A stretch of DNA of 64,000 nt from Archangium violaceum (lineage in GTDB: Bacteria > Myxococcota > Myxococcia > Myxococcales > Myxococcaceae), in NCBI RefSeq assembly GCF_016887565.1, contig NZ_CP069396.1:6740001-6804000 (forward strand), given 5' to 3'. This document shows positions 46,465 through 55,174 of this stretch, one piece after another (within the stretch, counting starts at the first letter, position 1; each line of letters begins with the position of its first letter). Position numbers and translations under genes: made by a program. The notes under the pieces were generated by a model. It was not told the DNA's origin. It did no database searches and saw nothing but the letters and a program-made list of their open reading frames with translations.

Positions 46465-47139
46465 TCACCGGCGCCACAGCACGTCGAGGATGACGGCGTA
46501 GTGCACGGAGGCCGCGGCGATGACCATGAGGTGGAACAGCTCGTGGTAGCCGAAGACGGTGGGGCGAGGATCCGGCCACCTGCGCGCGTAGACGCAGGCG
46601 CCCAGGGCATAGAGGACGGCCCCGAAGACGAGCCACCCGACACGCGCCGGGCCAATGACGTCCGGCAGCCGCAGCATCACCGGGAGCGACACCGTCCCCA
46701 GCACGACATAGAGCACGGAGCGGAGCCCCCGCGGCCCGGAGCGGCCCAACAGCGCGAGCCCGGCGCCCGTGAGCGCCGCGCCCCACATCACCCAGAGCAG
46801 CAGCGGGCCCCACCCTCCCGCAGTGTCCAGCGCGGCGATGGGCGTGAAGGACCCGGCGATGAGGGCATAGATGGCCGCGTGGTCGAACCGCTGGATGCGC
46901 CGGTAGGTGGCGGGACTCCAGTTGGGACAGTGGTACGTCGCGCTGATGCCGAACATCAGCACGAGGCTGAAGCCGAACACCATGCCGGCCAGGTGCAGCA
47001 CGCCCTCGACCGGAGCCAGCGCCAGGAAGAAGCACCCGGCGATCGCCGCCACGAACGCGAACGCGTGTGACACACCGCGTAGCCTGGGCTTCACTTCATC
47101 TTCGACCCGGAGAGTCTCGACGCGCGCTGAGGAGGCCAT
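46465..47139 (-). CDS. Hemolysin III / PAQR-family membrane protein
   Basis: A 224-residue protein from ATG 47139 with seven hydrophobic segments. Metal-site residues of the family are visible: GISATYHCPNW (His after helix 2), FDHAAIYALIAGSFTP, and the C-terminal HELFHLMVIAAASVHY. These match bacterial hemolysin III (YqfA/TrhA-like), a putative membrane homeostasis hydrolase. It is divergent from the DUF2378-like gene across about 230 bases. Confidence 0.9.
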   Translation of the reverse strand: MASSARVETLRVEDEVKPRLRGVSHAFAFVAAIAGCFFLALAPVEGVLHLAGMVFGFSLVLMFGISATYHCPNWSPATYRRIQRFDHAAIYALIAGSFTPIAALDTAGGWGPLLLWVMWGAALTGAGLALLGRSGPRGLRSVLYVVLGTVSLPVMLRLPDVIGPARVGWLVFGAVLYALGACVYARRWPDPRPTVFGYHELFHLMVIAAASVHYAVILDVLWRR

Positions 47140-47371
47140 GACATGCTCGTACCTCCGGCAGGTCACCATCGTGTCAGCGGGTGGAGTCCTCCTGTCCAGG
47201 CACGGACTCTCCGCGCCCGGGTCTGCCGCCTCGTGCACACTGACCCGCGGGCGAGATGAACACGATACGAAAGAGTGACTCATGACTCCAGTGCCGGGAG
47301 CGTGAACGGCTGATCACTCCTTCCACGATGGGATTTCTCAGGCCCCCGGACCGTGAATTAAGGTGGAGGCC

Positions 47372-47962
47372 ATGACGAGTCTCGGCTCCGAGGAGGAGCT
47401 GTTCCAGCGACTGACCTCCCTGGACCCCACGCACACCATGCGTGGGTTCTTCTTCAACTCCGTGTTGGAGGTGGTGCGGCTGCTGGGAGACGAGTCCGCC
47501 GTGAAGCACTGCCTGAGCGCCGCTGGGGAGCCTCGGTACCTGGACTTCTTCAGCTACCCCACCGAGTCCTATGTCCGGATGCTCTACACCGCGGCGAAGC
47601 GCCTGAGCGACAGGTATGGCGGCTTCGAGGGAGCCCTGCGGGTGATGGGCGCCCGGACGGTGATGAAGTTCTTCGACTCCGCCGCGGGCAGGGCCCTGCA
47701 GGTGGTGGTGGAAGGCAATCCGAAGCGGTTGCTCGAGAACCTCCCGGCGACACACAGGATGGGACTCCGGGGTGGACACTGCACACTGAGGTGGGAGGGC
47801 TCCACGCGAGGGGTGCTCTTCATCGAGCGCATCTCCGCTCCCGCCCCCTTCATCGAGGGCGCGCTGCATACGCTCTTCGAGGCCACGAGGGCCCGGAACC
47901 TGAAGGTGGCCTCGCGGCAGACGGCACCGCTCGACGTCGAGTTCGAGGTGTCCTGGGAGTAA
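47372..47962 (+). CDS. DUF2378 (TIGR02265)-like myxobacterial protein
   Basis: A 196-residue soluble protein. Its layout and motifs (DPTHTMRGFFFNSVLEVVRLLGDE, YPTESYVRMLYTAAKRL, AAGRALQVVVEGNP) match the family known almost only from myxobacteria as DUF2378/TIGR02265, of unknown function and resembling heme-NO-binding folds in layout. ATG 47372 follows an AGGTGGAGG ribosome site. It precedes the CHAT gene on the same strand by 69 bases, which could link them, but there is no direct evidence. Confidence 0.7.
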   Translation: MTSLGSEEELFQRLTSLDPTHTMRGFFFNSVLEVVRLLGDESAVKHCLSAAGEPRYLDFFSYPTESYVRMLYTAAKRLSDRYGGFEGALRVMGARTVMKFFDSAAGRALQVVVEGNPKRLLENLPATHRMGLRGGHCTLRWEGSTRGVLFIERISAPAPFIEGALHTLFEATRARNLKVASRQTAPLDVEFEVSWE

Positions 47963-48031
47963 CCTGGCAGGACGCTGTCCCAGGGGGCGTGTTCGAGGAG
48001 TCCCGGGTCGGGATGCTATCCTCACCGGTGC

Positions 48032-50104
48032 ATGCCAAGAGTCGAGAGGAATCCGTGGCTGGAGATCACCATCTCGCGCGTCGGTTCCGAGACGCGGATC
48101 TCGGCACGTAGCAGCCGCGAGGAGAATCCTCCGTCACATGCCCTCGACCCGTCCTTCTCCCCGGAGCTCCTGCGGGGCTTCGCCACGAACCTGAAGCGAG
48201 CAGTCGAGGAAGCCGGACCCATCGAGCCGGGGCTCCTCCGACAGGCCCACGCGTTCCACGAGGCGATCTTCCGGGGGGATCTCCAGCGGACGCTGTCGCG
48301 GTTGCACGAAGCGGCGGACGACAGGAAGGTGCTGTTGCGCCTCGTGCTCCAGGACAGCGAGCTCAAGGCCTTCCCCTGGGAAGCGCTCTGCGAGCCCAGG
48401 ACGAACCGCCATTTCCTGGGCAACTCGCCGACGCTGTTCCCCGTCCGGGGAGTCCATTCCGGGGAACCCTGGCAGGCCCGCGACGTCGGCAGGGGCGTGC
48501 ACCTGATGGTGGTGGCGCCCTCGGATCTGACCGTGCACGAGCCCCTGCGGCTCAAGCTCCAGGAGTCCATCGAGGCCGGGGAGCTCACGTGGCTGGAGCC
48601 CATCGCCGGAGTCAGCGCGAGCGAGGACTATCTCTTCGAGCGACTGAGGGACGAGCGGGAGCTGCACATCCTCCATTTCATCGGTCACGGGCGCGTCCAG
48701 GAGTCGACGCCCCAGCTGCGGCTCGTGGATCACGATGGCCAGGAGCACTGGCTCGACGTGGAGCTGCTGGCCCAGGAGATCAAGCAGCTGGACCGGAAGG
48801 ATCTCCGGTTGATCGTCCTCGAGGCCTGCCGGGGAGCCGAACCGGGGCCCCTGGCCAGCGCGGCGGAGCTGCTGGTGCAGCACGGCATCGAGGCCGTCAT
48901 CGCCTACCTGTGGCCGGTGGATGCCAACGTGGCCCGGCTGTGCTCGTCCGCCTTCTACAAGGCGCTCACCAGCGCGGCGAAGCAGCAGGGCGACGTGGCC
49001 CAGAGCCTCAACGTCGCCAGGCGCATGGTGCTGAGCAAGTCCCCGAGCGGCGCCGCCGCGTTCTCCCCCGTGCTGTACCTGCGCGGCAGCAACCCCGTCC
49101 TCTTCAACTTCAAGCGCCGCAAGCTCTCCCCTGCTCCGGCCCCCACGACGGCTCCGGCGGAGCGCTCGTTCATGCCCCCGGCCCTCCAGGGGGTGCTGGG
49201 GGAGCGCTTCTCGCTGGTGCTGGGAGACCGCTGGAGGAACGAGCGCCCCTTGCTGGAGCAGTTTCGCGAGCGTCTCCAGCAACGGCTGAGGCGGGATGCC
49301 CAGGAGAACCCGCCTCCCGGACTGCCGATGAGCGCCCTCACCCAGCGCTACGCGCTGCGCTTCAACAAGAGCGCCCTGGAGGTCGAGTTCCGCGACATCT
49401 TCGAGAACATCGCCCGCCACTCTCCGCTCGTCGAGGCGCTGGCGCGGTGGCTCGTCCCCGGCTTTCACCTCACCCTGCTGCGGCTCCCGGTGCTGGAGCT
49501 CGCGCTCGCGCGGAAGCAACCGGGACGGACGATCTGCACCCTCCAGCCCTCGGGGCCGGGCGGGTCGCGGATCCGGGTGATGTGGCGCACCGCCCACCAG
49601 GGTGACGGTTGGAAGAGCCTGCACCTGCCGGCGCCGGGACTGACTCCCGAGGACGGTCAGCTCCAGGAGCTGTACCAGGCCATGAATCCCCGCCAGTCCA
49701 TCGTGGTGTTCCGCCCCTACTGTGGCTACCCGCTCAGCCATCCCCTGGAGCTCGAGGAGCCCTTCCTCACCGAGGACGACTATCTGCTGGGAGGCCGCAG
49801 ACTGGAGGACTGGCTGCCCCCGGATCTCGCCACGCCCCTGCTGGCCGCGCTGCGCAACCAGCCGGCCCTGCTGCTGGGCTTGTCCATGTTGACCTGGCAC
49901 CACCGGATGCTGCTGCACCGGCTGTTCGACGGGAAGAAGCTGCCGACCCGGAGCCTCGTGCTCCTGGAGCCCGGCGAGAAGGAACAGGTGTTGTGGGAGC
50001 GGGGAGATGGTCTGCCCAGCAAGCAGGGCGTGCGAGCCCTGGAGCTGGGGGACGCGGAGCTCGTCACCCAGCTCGAGGCCCATGCGCCCCAAGAGGTCCC
50101 ATGA
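48032..50104 (+). CDS. CHAT-domain (caspase-fold) protease-like protein
   Basis: A 690-residue protein. The CHAT domain spans about residues 95-350 and has the caspase-like dyad: histidine in LHFIGHG (H219) and cysteine in IVLEACRG (C266). It also has the expected LRLVDHDG and AVIAYLWPV strands. The N-terminal 90 residues are a helical region of unknown type. The C-terminal 330 residues (about 375-690) are unassigned alpha/beta sequence. Its stop overlaps the start of the nSTAND1/WD40 gene in ATGA (50101-50104), so the two products are made together. CHAT proteases in such pairs are taken to be effectors activated by the STAND switch. Confidence 0.85.
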   Translation: MPRVERNPWLEITISRVGSETRISARSSREENPPSHALDPSFSPELLRGFATNLKRAVEEAGPIEPGLLRQAHAFHEAIFRGDLQRTLSRLHEAADDRKVLLRLVLQDSELKAFPWEALCEPRTNRHFLGNSPTLFPVRGVHSGEPWQARDVGRGVHLMVVAPSDLTVHEPLRLKLQESIEAGELTWLEPIAGVSASEDYLFERLRDERELHILHFIGHGRVQESTPQLRLVDHDGQEHWLDVELLAQEIKQLDRKDLRLIVLEACRGAEPGPLASAAELLVQHGIEAVIAYLWPVDANVARLCSSAFYKALTSAAKQQGDVAQSLNVARRMVLSKSPSGAAAFSPVLYLRGSNPVLFNFKRRKLSPAPAPTTAPAERSFMPPALQGVLGERFSLVLGDRWRNERPLLEQFRERLQQRLRRDAQENPPPGLPMSALTQRYALRFNKSALEVEFRDIFENIARHSPLVEALARWLVPGFHLTLLRLPVLELALARKQPGRTICTLQPSGPGGSRIRVMWRTAHQGDGWKSLHLPAPGLTPEDGQLQELYQAMNPRQSIVVFRPYCGYPLSHPLELEEPFLTEDDYLLGGRRLEDWLPPDLATPLLAALRNQPALLLGLSMLTWHHRMLLHRLFDGKKLPTRSLVLLEPGEKEQVLWERGDGLPSKQGVRALELGDAELVTQLEAHAPQEVP

Positions 50105-53100
50105 TGCTCGCTCCCGCCACGGGCAATGGGATCCTCCTCAATCCCTTTCCGGGCCCCCAGCCCTACCGCACCACGGATCGTGACCGCTTCTTCGGCCGCG
50201 AGGAGATGACCCAGCGGCTGGTGAGCCACCTCCTCGCCTACTCGTGCACCACGCTCTCCGGTCCCTCGGGGGCGGGGAAATCCTCGCTGGTGCGCGCCGG
50301 GGCCATCCCCGTCCTGGAGGAGGAGCACGAGCACCGCACCGTCATCATCGACGGGTGGCCCGCGGACAAAGAGCCCCTGGACTGGCTCGTCGAGTCCATG
50401 TGCGACCAGCTCGATCTGGAGGGGAGCCGCCACGGCCAGGAGGCACTGGACGAGGCCGTGCGCCAGGCGTTCCTGGGCTCGGAACAGACCATCCTGCTCT
50501 ACCTGGATCAGCTCGAGCAGCTCTTCTTTCCGCTGCGAGATCCGAAGAAGGTGGACGTGCTCCTGGAGCGCCTGGCGGCACTCACGCGGCAGTCGGCCCC
50601 GAATGTGAGGCTCCTGCTGGCGCTGCGCGAGGACTACCTGGGGCCCTTCCGGGAGCGGGCGCGGGGACACCGGGTGCTGCTCGAGCATGGGTTCCGGTTG
50701 GGCCCGCTCACGGTGGCGGAGATGCAGAACGTGGCGTGCCGGGCCGCGGCGGCGGGCAGGCCGGCCCTGACCTGGGCGCCCGAACAGATGCGGGAGCTGA
50801 TCCTCCAGGTGCGGACCCCCGGGCAGGAGAAGTCACCCGAGGCGGAGGTGCAGGCGACGTACGCGCAGATCGTCTGCCGGGCCCTCTGGGAGGAGGAGGT
50901 GCGGGGTGGAGATCAGGTGGTGCTGATCGAGGCCGCGCCGATCCTCAATCGCTACCTGGAGTTCACGTTGGACGAGCTGGGGCCACTGCGGGCGGACGCG
51001 GAGCGGCTGCTGGAGGAGCGGCTGATCGACGAGAACGGCGGCCGGACGCTGCTGATGGAGAACCAGGCGCGCGCCGCGTTGCCGGCCAGCAGCGCGCAGC
51101 AGGTGTTGGCGCACCTGGAGAAGGCGCGGGTGCTGCACGCGGAGGAGCACCAGGGCAGCCGGTACTTCGAGCTGGGGCATGACTGGCTGGCGAAGAAGGT
51201 GCTGCAGCTCAAGCGGGAGCGGTTGCGGTGGGAGTGGGAGCTGGCGCGGCAGCAGCGGCAGGAGGCCGAACGCAGGCGGCGCGAGGAAGCGGAGGCGCGG
51301 CGCAAGCTCCAGGAGCACCAGGAGCGCAGGCAGCGGGAGGAGGAGGAGAAGCGCAGGTTGAAGGAGGAGGCGGACCGGAGGCTCAGGGGAGAAGCGGAGC
51401 GGAGGCGGCGGCTTCAGCTCATCGCCACGACGGCCTCCACGGCGGCACTCGTGCTGTGCACGCTGCTCGTCTGGATCTGGATGCAGACGAAGGTCTCGGA
51501 TCAGGCCCGGCAGGACGCGCTCGCCCAGGCGGGCCGGACGCACGAGCTGTTCCTGCTCGCGGGAGCCCGGGAGCTGGTGAGCCGCAACCAACCCGCCCTG
51601 GCCTCGAAGCTGCTCCTGGAGAGTGACCGGCCCGCGGACATCCCCGGCTGGATGGAGCTCACCTATGAGCTCCTGGCCGCCTACCCGCCCGAGCTGACGC
51701 TGGGAGGGCTTCAAGCCCTGTCCGCCACGTTCAGCCCTGATGGCTCGTATCTCGTCACCGCCTCGGAGGATGGCACGGCCCGCGTGTGGAGCGCTGGCGG
51801 CTCGGGCCCCATCGTGGTGCTCCGGGGACATGAAGGGCCCATCCATTCGGTCACGTTCAGCCCGGATGGGCGGCGCATCGTCACCGCCTCGGAAGATGGC
51901 ACGGCCCGGGTGTGGAACGCCGATGGCTCGGGAGCCCCCGTGGTGCTCCGGGGTCACGAGAGAGGTGTCACCTCCGCGGCCTTCAGCCCGGATGGGCTGC
52001 GGATCGTCACCGCCTCGGAGGATGGCACGGTCCGGGTGTGGAGCGCTGGAGGCTCGGAACCCCCTCGGGTGATCCAGGGGCATGAGGGCATCGTGCACTC
52101 CGCCGCGTTCAGTCCGGACGGCCAGTCCATCGTCACCGCCTCCGAGGACGGCATGTCACGGGTGTGGCGTGTCAGCGACTCGCGACCCCACCAGGAGCTC
52201 CGGGGACACGAGTGGAGTGTGCACTCCGCCGCGTTCAGCCCGGATGGGCGGCGCATCGTCACCGCGTCCTGGGATGGTACGGCGCGAGTGTGGAGCACGG
52301 ATGACTCGGTGGCTCCGGTGGTGCTCCAGGGACACGGGGGCTGGGTCGTCTCCGCCGCGTTCAGCCCGGATGGTCGGCGCATCGTCACCGCCTCCGAGGA
52401 CGGCACGGCCCGGGTGTGGAACGCCGATGGCACGGGCGCACCGGTGGTGCTCCAGGGATACGGAGGGAGTGTCCGCACCGCGGCTTTCAGTCCGGACGGC
52501 CAGCGCGTTGTCACCACCTCCCGGGATGGCGCGGTCAGGGTGTGGAGCATCGAGGGCCCGCGCCTTCCCCTACGGCTCCAGGGACATACGGGGCGGGTCG
52601 TCTCCGCCGCGTTCAGTCCGGTTGGGGGACGCGTCATCACCGCCTCGGAGGATGGCACGGCGCGGGTGTGGCGCACCGATGGCGCGGAGCCCCTCGCCGT
52701 GATCCAGGGCCACGAGGGAAAGGTCTACTCGGCCGCATTCAGCCCGGATGGGCAGCGCGTCGTCATCGTCTCGGAGGGAACGGCCCGGGTGCGGCGCGCG
52801 AATAACGAGGGGACGCCCGAGGTGGAGTTGCGGAGCCAGGAAGGGAGGATCCTCTCCGCCGCGTTCAGCCCGGATGGCCAGTCCATCGTCACCGGCTGCG
52901 AGGACGGTGCGGCACGAGTGTGGAGCGCCGATGGTTCAGGGCACCCGGTCACGCTTCGGGGACACGAGGGCCGGGTCACCTCCGCCGCGTTCAGCCCGGA
53001 TGGGCAACGGATCGTCACGGCCTCCGAGGACGGCACGGCCCGCGTGTGGCACACGAACGGCGAGGGACCCCAGGTCATGCTTCAAGGGCATGAGGGCCGG

Positions 53101-53598
53101 GTCACCTCCGCCGCGTTCAGCCCGGACGGGCAGCGCATCGTCACGGCCTCCAGGGACGGCACGGCTCGCGTATGGAGCGCCGATGGGGTGGGCACCGGCG
53201 TGGTGCTTCAGGGACACGAAGCAGGGGTCTACTCGGCCGCGTTCAGCCCGGATGGGAGACGCATCGTCACCGCCTCCGAGGACGGCACGGTCCGGATATG
53301 GAGCACCGATAGCGCGGGAACGCCCGTGGTGCTTCGGGTTCATGGGGGAGTCGTCTACTCGGCCGCGTTCAGCCCGGATGGCCAGAGCCTCGTCACGGCT
53401 TCCGAGGACGGGGTCGCGAGGATCTGGACCCTGTCCATTCCAGTGCTCCAGCAGGCACTGCGGAAGGTGAGCACCGACTGCCTGCCGATTGGCTTGCGCC
53501 GCACCTATCTCGACGAGGACGACACGAAGGCCCGGCGACAATATGAGGCCTGCGAGCAATCATACGGCCGCCGTCCTTTCTCCAGACAGACGCCTTGA
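50101..53598 (+). CDS. nSTAND1 ATPase with coiled coil, membrane segment and 14 WD40 repeats
   Basis: A 1165-residue signalling ATPase. The opening NPFPGPQPY and FFGRE motif (31-34) are typical of nSTAND1. Walker A is GPSGAGKS (54-61) and Walker B is LLYLDQLEQ (D136). A winged-helix region follows, and then a long charged coiled coil (about 370-435, [17 protein letters not shown]...). A single membrane segment near residues 438-462 would place the repeats outside or tie the protein to the membrane. From residue about 540 there are 14 WD40 units of exactly 42 residues. It is co-translated with the CHAT protein and is the probable sensor and switch for it. Confidence 0.88.
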   Translation: MMLAPATGNGILLNPFPGPQPYRTTDRDRFFGREEMTQRLVSHLLAYSCTTLSGPSGAGKSSLVRAGAIPVLEEEHEHRTVIIDGWPADKEPLDWLVESMCDQLDLEGSRHGQEALDEAVRQAFLGSEQTILLYLDQLEQLFFPLRDPKKVDVLLERLAALTRQSAPNVRLLLALREDYLGPFRERARGHRVLLEHGFRLGPLTVAEMQNVACRAAAAGRPALTWAPEQMRELILQVRTPGQEKSPEAEVQATYAQIVCRALWEEEVRGGDQVVLIEAAPILNRYLEFTLDELGPLRADAERLLEERLIDENGGRTLLMENQARAALPASSAQQVLAHLEKARVLHAEEHQGSRYFELGHDWLAKKVLQLKRERLRWEWELARQQRQEAERRRREEAEARRKLQEHQERRQREEEEKRRLKEEADRRLRGEAERRRRLQLIATTASTAALVLCTLLVWIWMQTKVSDQARQDALAQAGRTHELFLLAGARELVSRNQPALASKLLLESDRPADIPGWMELTYELLAAYPPELTLGGLQALSATFSPDGSYLVTASEDGTARVWSAGGSGPIVVLRGHEGPIHSVTFSPDGRRIVTASEDGTARVWNADGSGAPVVLRGHERGVTSAAFSPDGLRIVTASEDGTVRVWSAGGSEPPRVIQGHEGIVHSAAFSPDGQSIVTASEDGMSRVWRVSDSRPHQELRGHEWSVHSAAFSPDGRRIVTASWDGTARVWSTDDSVAPVVLQGHGGWVVSAAFSPDGRRIVTASEDGTARVWNADGTGAPVVLQGYGGSVRTAAFSPDGQRVVTTSRDGAVRVWSIEGPRLPLRLQGHTGRVVSAAFSPVGGRVITASEDGTARVWRTDGAEPLAVIQGHEGKVYSAAFSPDGQRVVIVSEGTARVRRANNEGTPEVELRSQEGRILSAAFSPDGQSIVTGCEDGAARVWSADGSGHPVTLRGHEGRVTSAAFSPDGQRIVTASEDGTARVWHTNGEGPQVMLQGHEGRVTSAAFSPDGQRIVTASRDGTARVWSADGVGTGVVLQGHEAGVYSAAFSPDGRRIVTASEDGTVRIWSTDSAGTPVVLRVHGGVVYSAAFSPDGQSLVTASEDGVARIWTLSIPVLQQALRKVSTDCLPIGLRRTYLDEDDTKARRQYEACEQSYGRRPFSRQTP
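51721..53439 (+). repeat. Fourteen tandem 126-base WD40-encoding repeats
   Basis: Fourteen copies of a 126-base unit start at 51721 and every 126 bases up to 53359, with no register slip at the three start positions I counted (51847, 52477 and 53359). The unit encodes [19 protein letters not shown] and a variable loop, then ARVWSADG and LQGHEGxV. The [16 protein letters not shown] and GHEG cores are almost invariant while intervening positions differ. One unit (the ninth) lost a residue in the ASEDGT core and gained one in the next loop. Fourteen units would build two seven-bladed propellers. Confidence 0.9.
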
Positions 53599-53607
53599 GG
53601 CTCCACC

Positions 53608-54078
53608 TCAGACTTCCTCGTCGGGCAGGAGCGTGCGGAGTAGCTCGTCGTCCGGACCAAGCGGGCGCCAACCGGGAGGCGGCGGCGTGGCGAGGAGCGC
53701 ATCGCCGACCTGGTCGACACGAGCCTTATGGGTTACGGGGGTGTAGGTACTCCAACGGGCGAGTGCGTGGGCGATATCGAAACGGTTGGTGTCGTCCAGC
53801 ACGGCCGGCCAGCCGTTCGGAAGGTGCTGAGACAGCTCGCGTACGAGTTGTTCGCGCACCAGGCGTGTGACCTGATTGCGCTGCTCTGCCTCGATGAGCA
53901 ACCCTCTGAACACCTGCATCCCGGCGACGTCGTCCTCGCCAAGCTCCTTGGCCAGTTCCACCAACGAGGCAGTGGGGCGCGCCTGGGCAAAGGCGGTGAG
54001 CGAATCATAACCAAGCTCGCGGACCCGCTCATACAGGCGGGCCTTCCAGTTACCCAGCCAAGCATGTCCTTCACTCAT
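53608..54078 (-). CDS. Putative immunity protein (copy 2)
   Basis: A 156-residue paralogue of the product of 37553-38023, on the opposite strand. It begins MSEGHAWLGNWKARLYERVRELGYDSL and ends with the same 25 residues as copy 1. Its ATG overlaps the stop of a toxin C-terminal fragment (ATGA, 54075-54078). It is intact. It converges with the WD40 gene, with nine bases between stop codons. The fold is unknown; immunity is inferred from position. Confidence 0.7.
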   Translation of the reverse strand: MSEGHAWLGNWKARLYERVRELGYDSLTAFAQARPTASLVELAKELGEDDVAGMQVFRGLLIEAEQRNQVTRLVREQLVRELSQHLPNGWPAVLDDTNRFDIAHALARWSTYTPVTHKARVDQVGDALLATPPPPGWRPLGPDDELLRTLLPDEEV

Positions 54079-54245
54079 CGTCCTCTCCACGGGGTGAAGT
54101 TCATCGGGATGTTGTATTCCTTCATATACCCCGCGACGACTTTCAGGATCTCGCTCGGCTTCAACATCCGGCCAGCCCTGGTCTCTGCTTTCTGCAGCGC
54201 CTCCATGATCATCTGGTTCCATTCGCCGGGCCATTTGCGATCTAA
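54075..54245 (-). pseudogene. Toxin C-terminal fragment (copy 2)
   Basis: On the minus strand a frame reading KWPGEWNQMIMEALQKAETR and ending IPMNFTPWRGR stops at 54075. It closely matches the last 50 residues of the decayed toxin at 36769-37556. The rest of the toxin is absent: the homology ends at a 13-base-pair inverted repeat (54241-54276). Such orphan C-terminal ends with an intact immunity gene are a known storage form in polymorphic toxin loci. Confidence 0.6.
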
Positions 54246-54276
54246 GCCATGTGAACCTTAGTCCACATGGCTTAGA
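54241..54276. repeat. Perfect 13-bp inverted repeat at a toxin-fragment boundary
   Basis: TCTAAGCCATGTG (54241-54253) and CACATGGCTTAGA (54264-54276) are perfect inverted copies around a ten-base loop AACCTTAGTC. It lies exactly where homology to the other toxin copy ends. It lacks a U-tract. It may be a recombination scar or site, or a transcription/processing hairpin. Confidence 0.55.
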
Positions 54277-54555
54277 CACCCGGCGGAGCTCGCCCTTCGA
54301 TGCTGCCAGAGGAATCCGTTCCGCGAGCAGCCCGCATCTCGGGAACCTACGTACCGGCGAGCTCCTCCTCGTTGTCGGGCACCTGCCCGGGAAAGGCACG
54401 CAGGCTCTTACGGATGCGAGAGCGCGTGATGACCAGGCTCGCGCGCGCACGCTCGACGGCCACGTCGAATTCCTCATTCTCGGCCTGCCTAAACTCGAGC
54501 GCGCCGCACATCACCGCCAAGCGCGCGAGCGCACGGATTGGCCCCACCCCGGACC
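54277..54555. other. Spacer between pentapeptide-like gene and toxin fragment
   Basis: About 280 bases on the minus strand between two toxin-island genes. The only candidate gene is the short reading frame 54347-54547. No RNA gene or promoter is recognised. The sequence probably comprises debris from toxin exchange. Confidence 0.4.
54347..54547 (-). CDS. Possible small protein or gene remnant
   Basis: A 66-residue frame from GTG 54547 encodes GPIRALARLAVMCGALEF, then a charged helix (QAENEEFDVAVERARASLVITRSRIRKSL) and ends EELAGT. The composition looks coding and the start lies nine bases after the upstream gene's stop. I do not recognise it. It may be a remnant of a longer protein. Confidence 0.35.
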   Translation of the reverse strand: MGPIRALARLAVMCGALEFRQAENEEFDVAVERARASLVITRSRIRKSLRAFPGQVPDNEEELAGT

Positions 54556-55167
54556 CTACATGAAGATCCCAGGCGCCCCCTCGAGGGCTGCGCGCAGCTC
54601 CTCGACAGTTGTGTCGCTCTTCTTCGCAATGGTGGGCGCGTGCCACGCCGACGCGACCGTGCCCTTTGGCGGATCGCATACCGTCCTGATGACGGAGTCA
54701 AAGGACCCAGGCCACCCGCGCCGCGCCAGCTCCGCCGCATGCCGGCGTGCGTCCAGGAAGGTGAAGCACGGCCAGCGCGGCAGCCGAATCGAAGCCATGT
54801 CGCAATTGAAGAAGCGGCACCCCTCGAGCTGCGCCTCGGAGAAGTCGCAGTCGTCGATCCCACCCGCCCTCCACCTCTCGTCCACGTCCTCGCGGAAGCC
54901 GAAGTCATTGCCGGTGTAGCTACCCTTAAACCGGCACCCCTTCAGCTTCATCGTGGCCCACGGCAGGCCCTTCAGCTGGCCCTTCGCCTGAATGGTGCAG
55001 TTGACGAGCTGCCCTGATACCAGGCTCAGTGCGCGCCGCGCGGCACTGATGATGACCGTGCAGTCGCGCAGCGTCAGGTCGGGGCCGAGCCAGTAGAACG
55101 GGCCTTTCAGCAGCTCCAGCCGCTCGCCGATGATCTCTCGCTTCTCGTAGTGGATGTTGGGAGTCAC
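54556..55167 (-). CDS. Probable immunity protein with pentapeptide-like repeats
   Basis: A 203-residue protein whose middle part has short repeats such as LTLRDCTVI, LVNCTI, MKLKGCRFKG, IDDCDFSEAQLEGCRFFNCDM. These are right-handed beta-helix (pentapeptide-like) rungs with cysteines inside. It begins at GTG 55167, seven bases after the stop of the SitA5-like toxin gene, on the same strand. That position is where the cognate immunity gene of a Sit cassette is expected. Mimicry of the toxin target or direct binding is inferred. Confidence 0.65.
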   Translation of the reverse strand: MTPNIHYEKREIIGERLELLKGPFYWLGPDLTLRDCTVIISAARRALSLVSGQLVNCTIQAKGQLKGLPWATMKLKGCRFKGSYTGNDFGFREDVDERWRAGGIDDCDFSEAQLEGCRFFNCDMASIRLPRWPCFTFLDARRHAAELARRGWPGSFDSVIRTVCDPPKGTVASAWHAPTIAKKSDTTVEELRAALEGAPGIFM

Positions 55168-55174
55168 GAGGACC

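Noticed and set aside
51721-53439. Regular direct repeats considered as a CRISPR array
   Set aside because: The 126-base period is in frame and encodes WD40 units; there are no short palindromic repeats with unique spacers.
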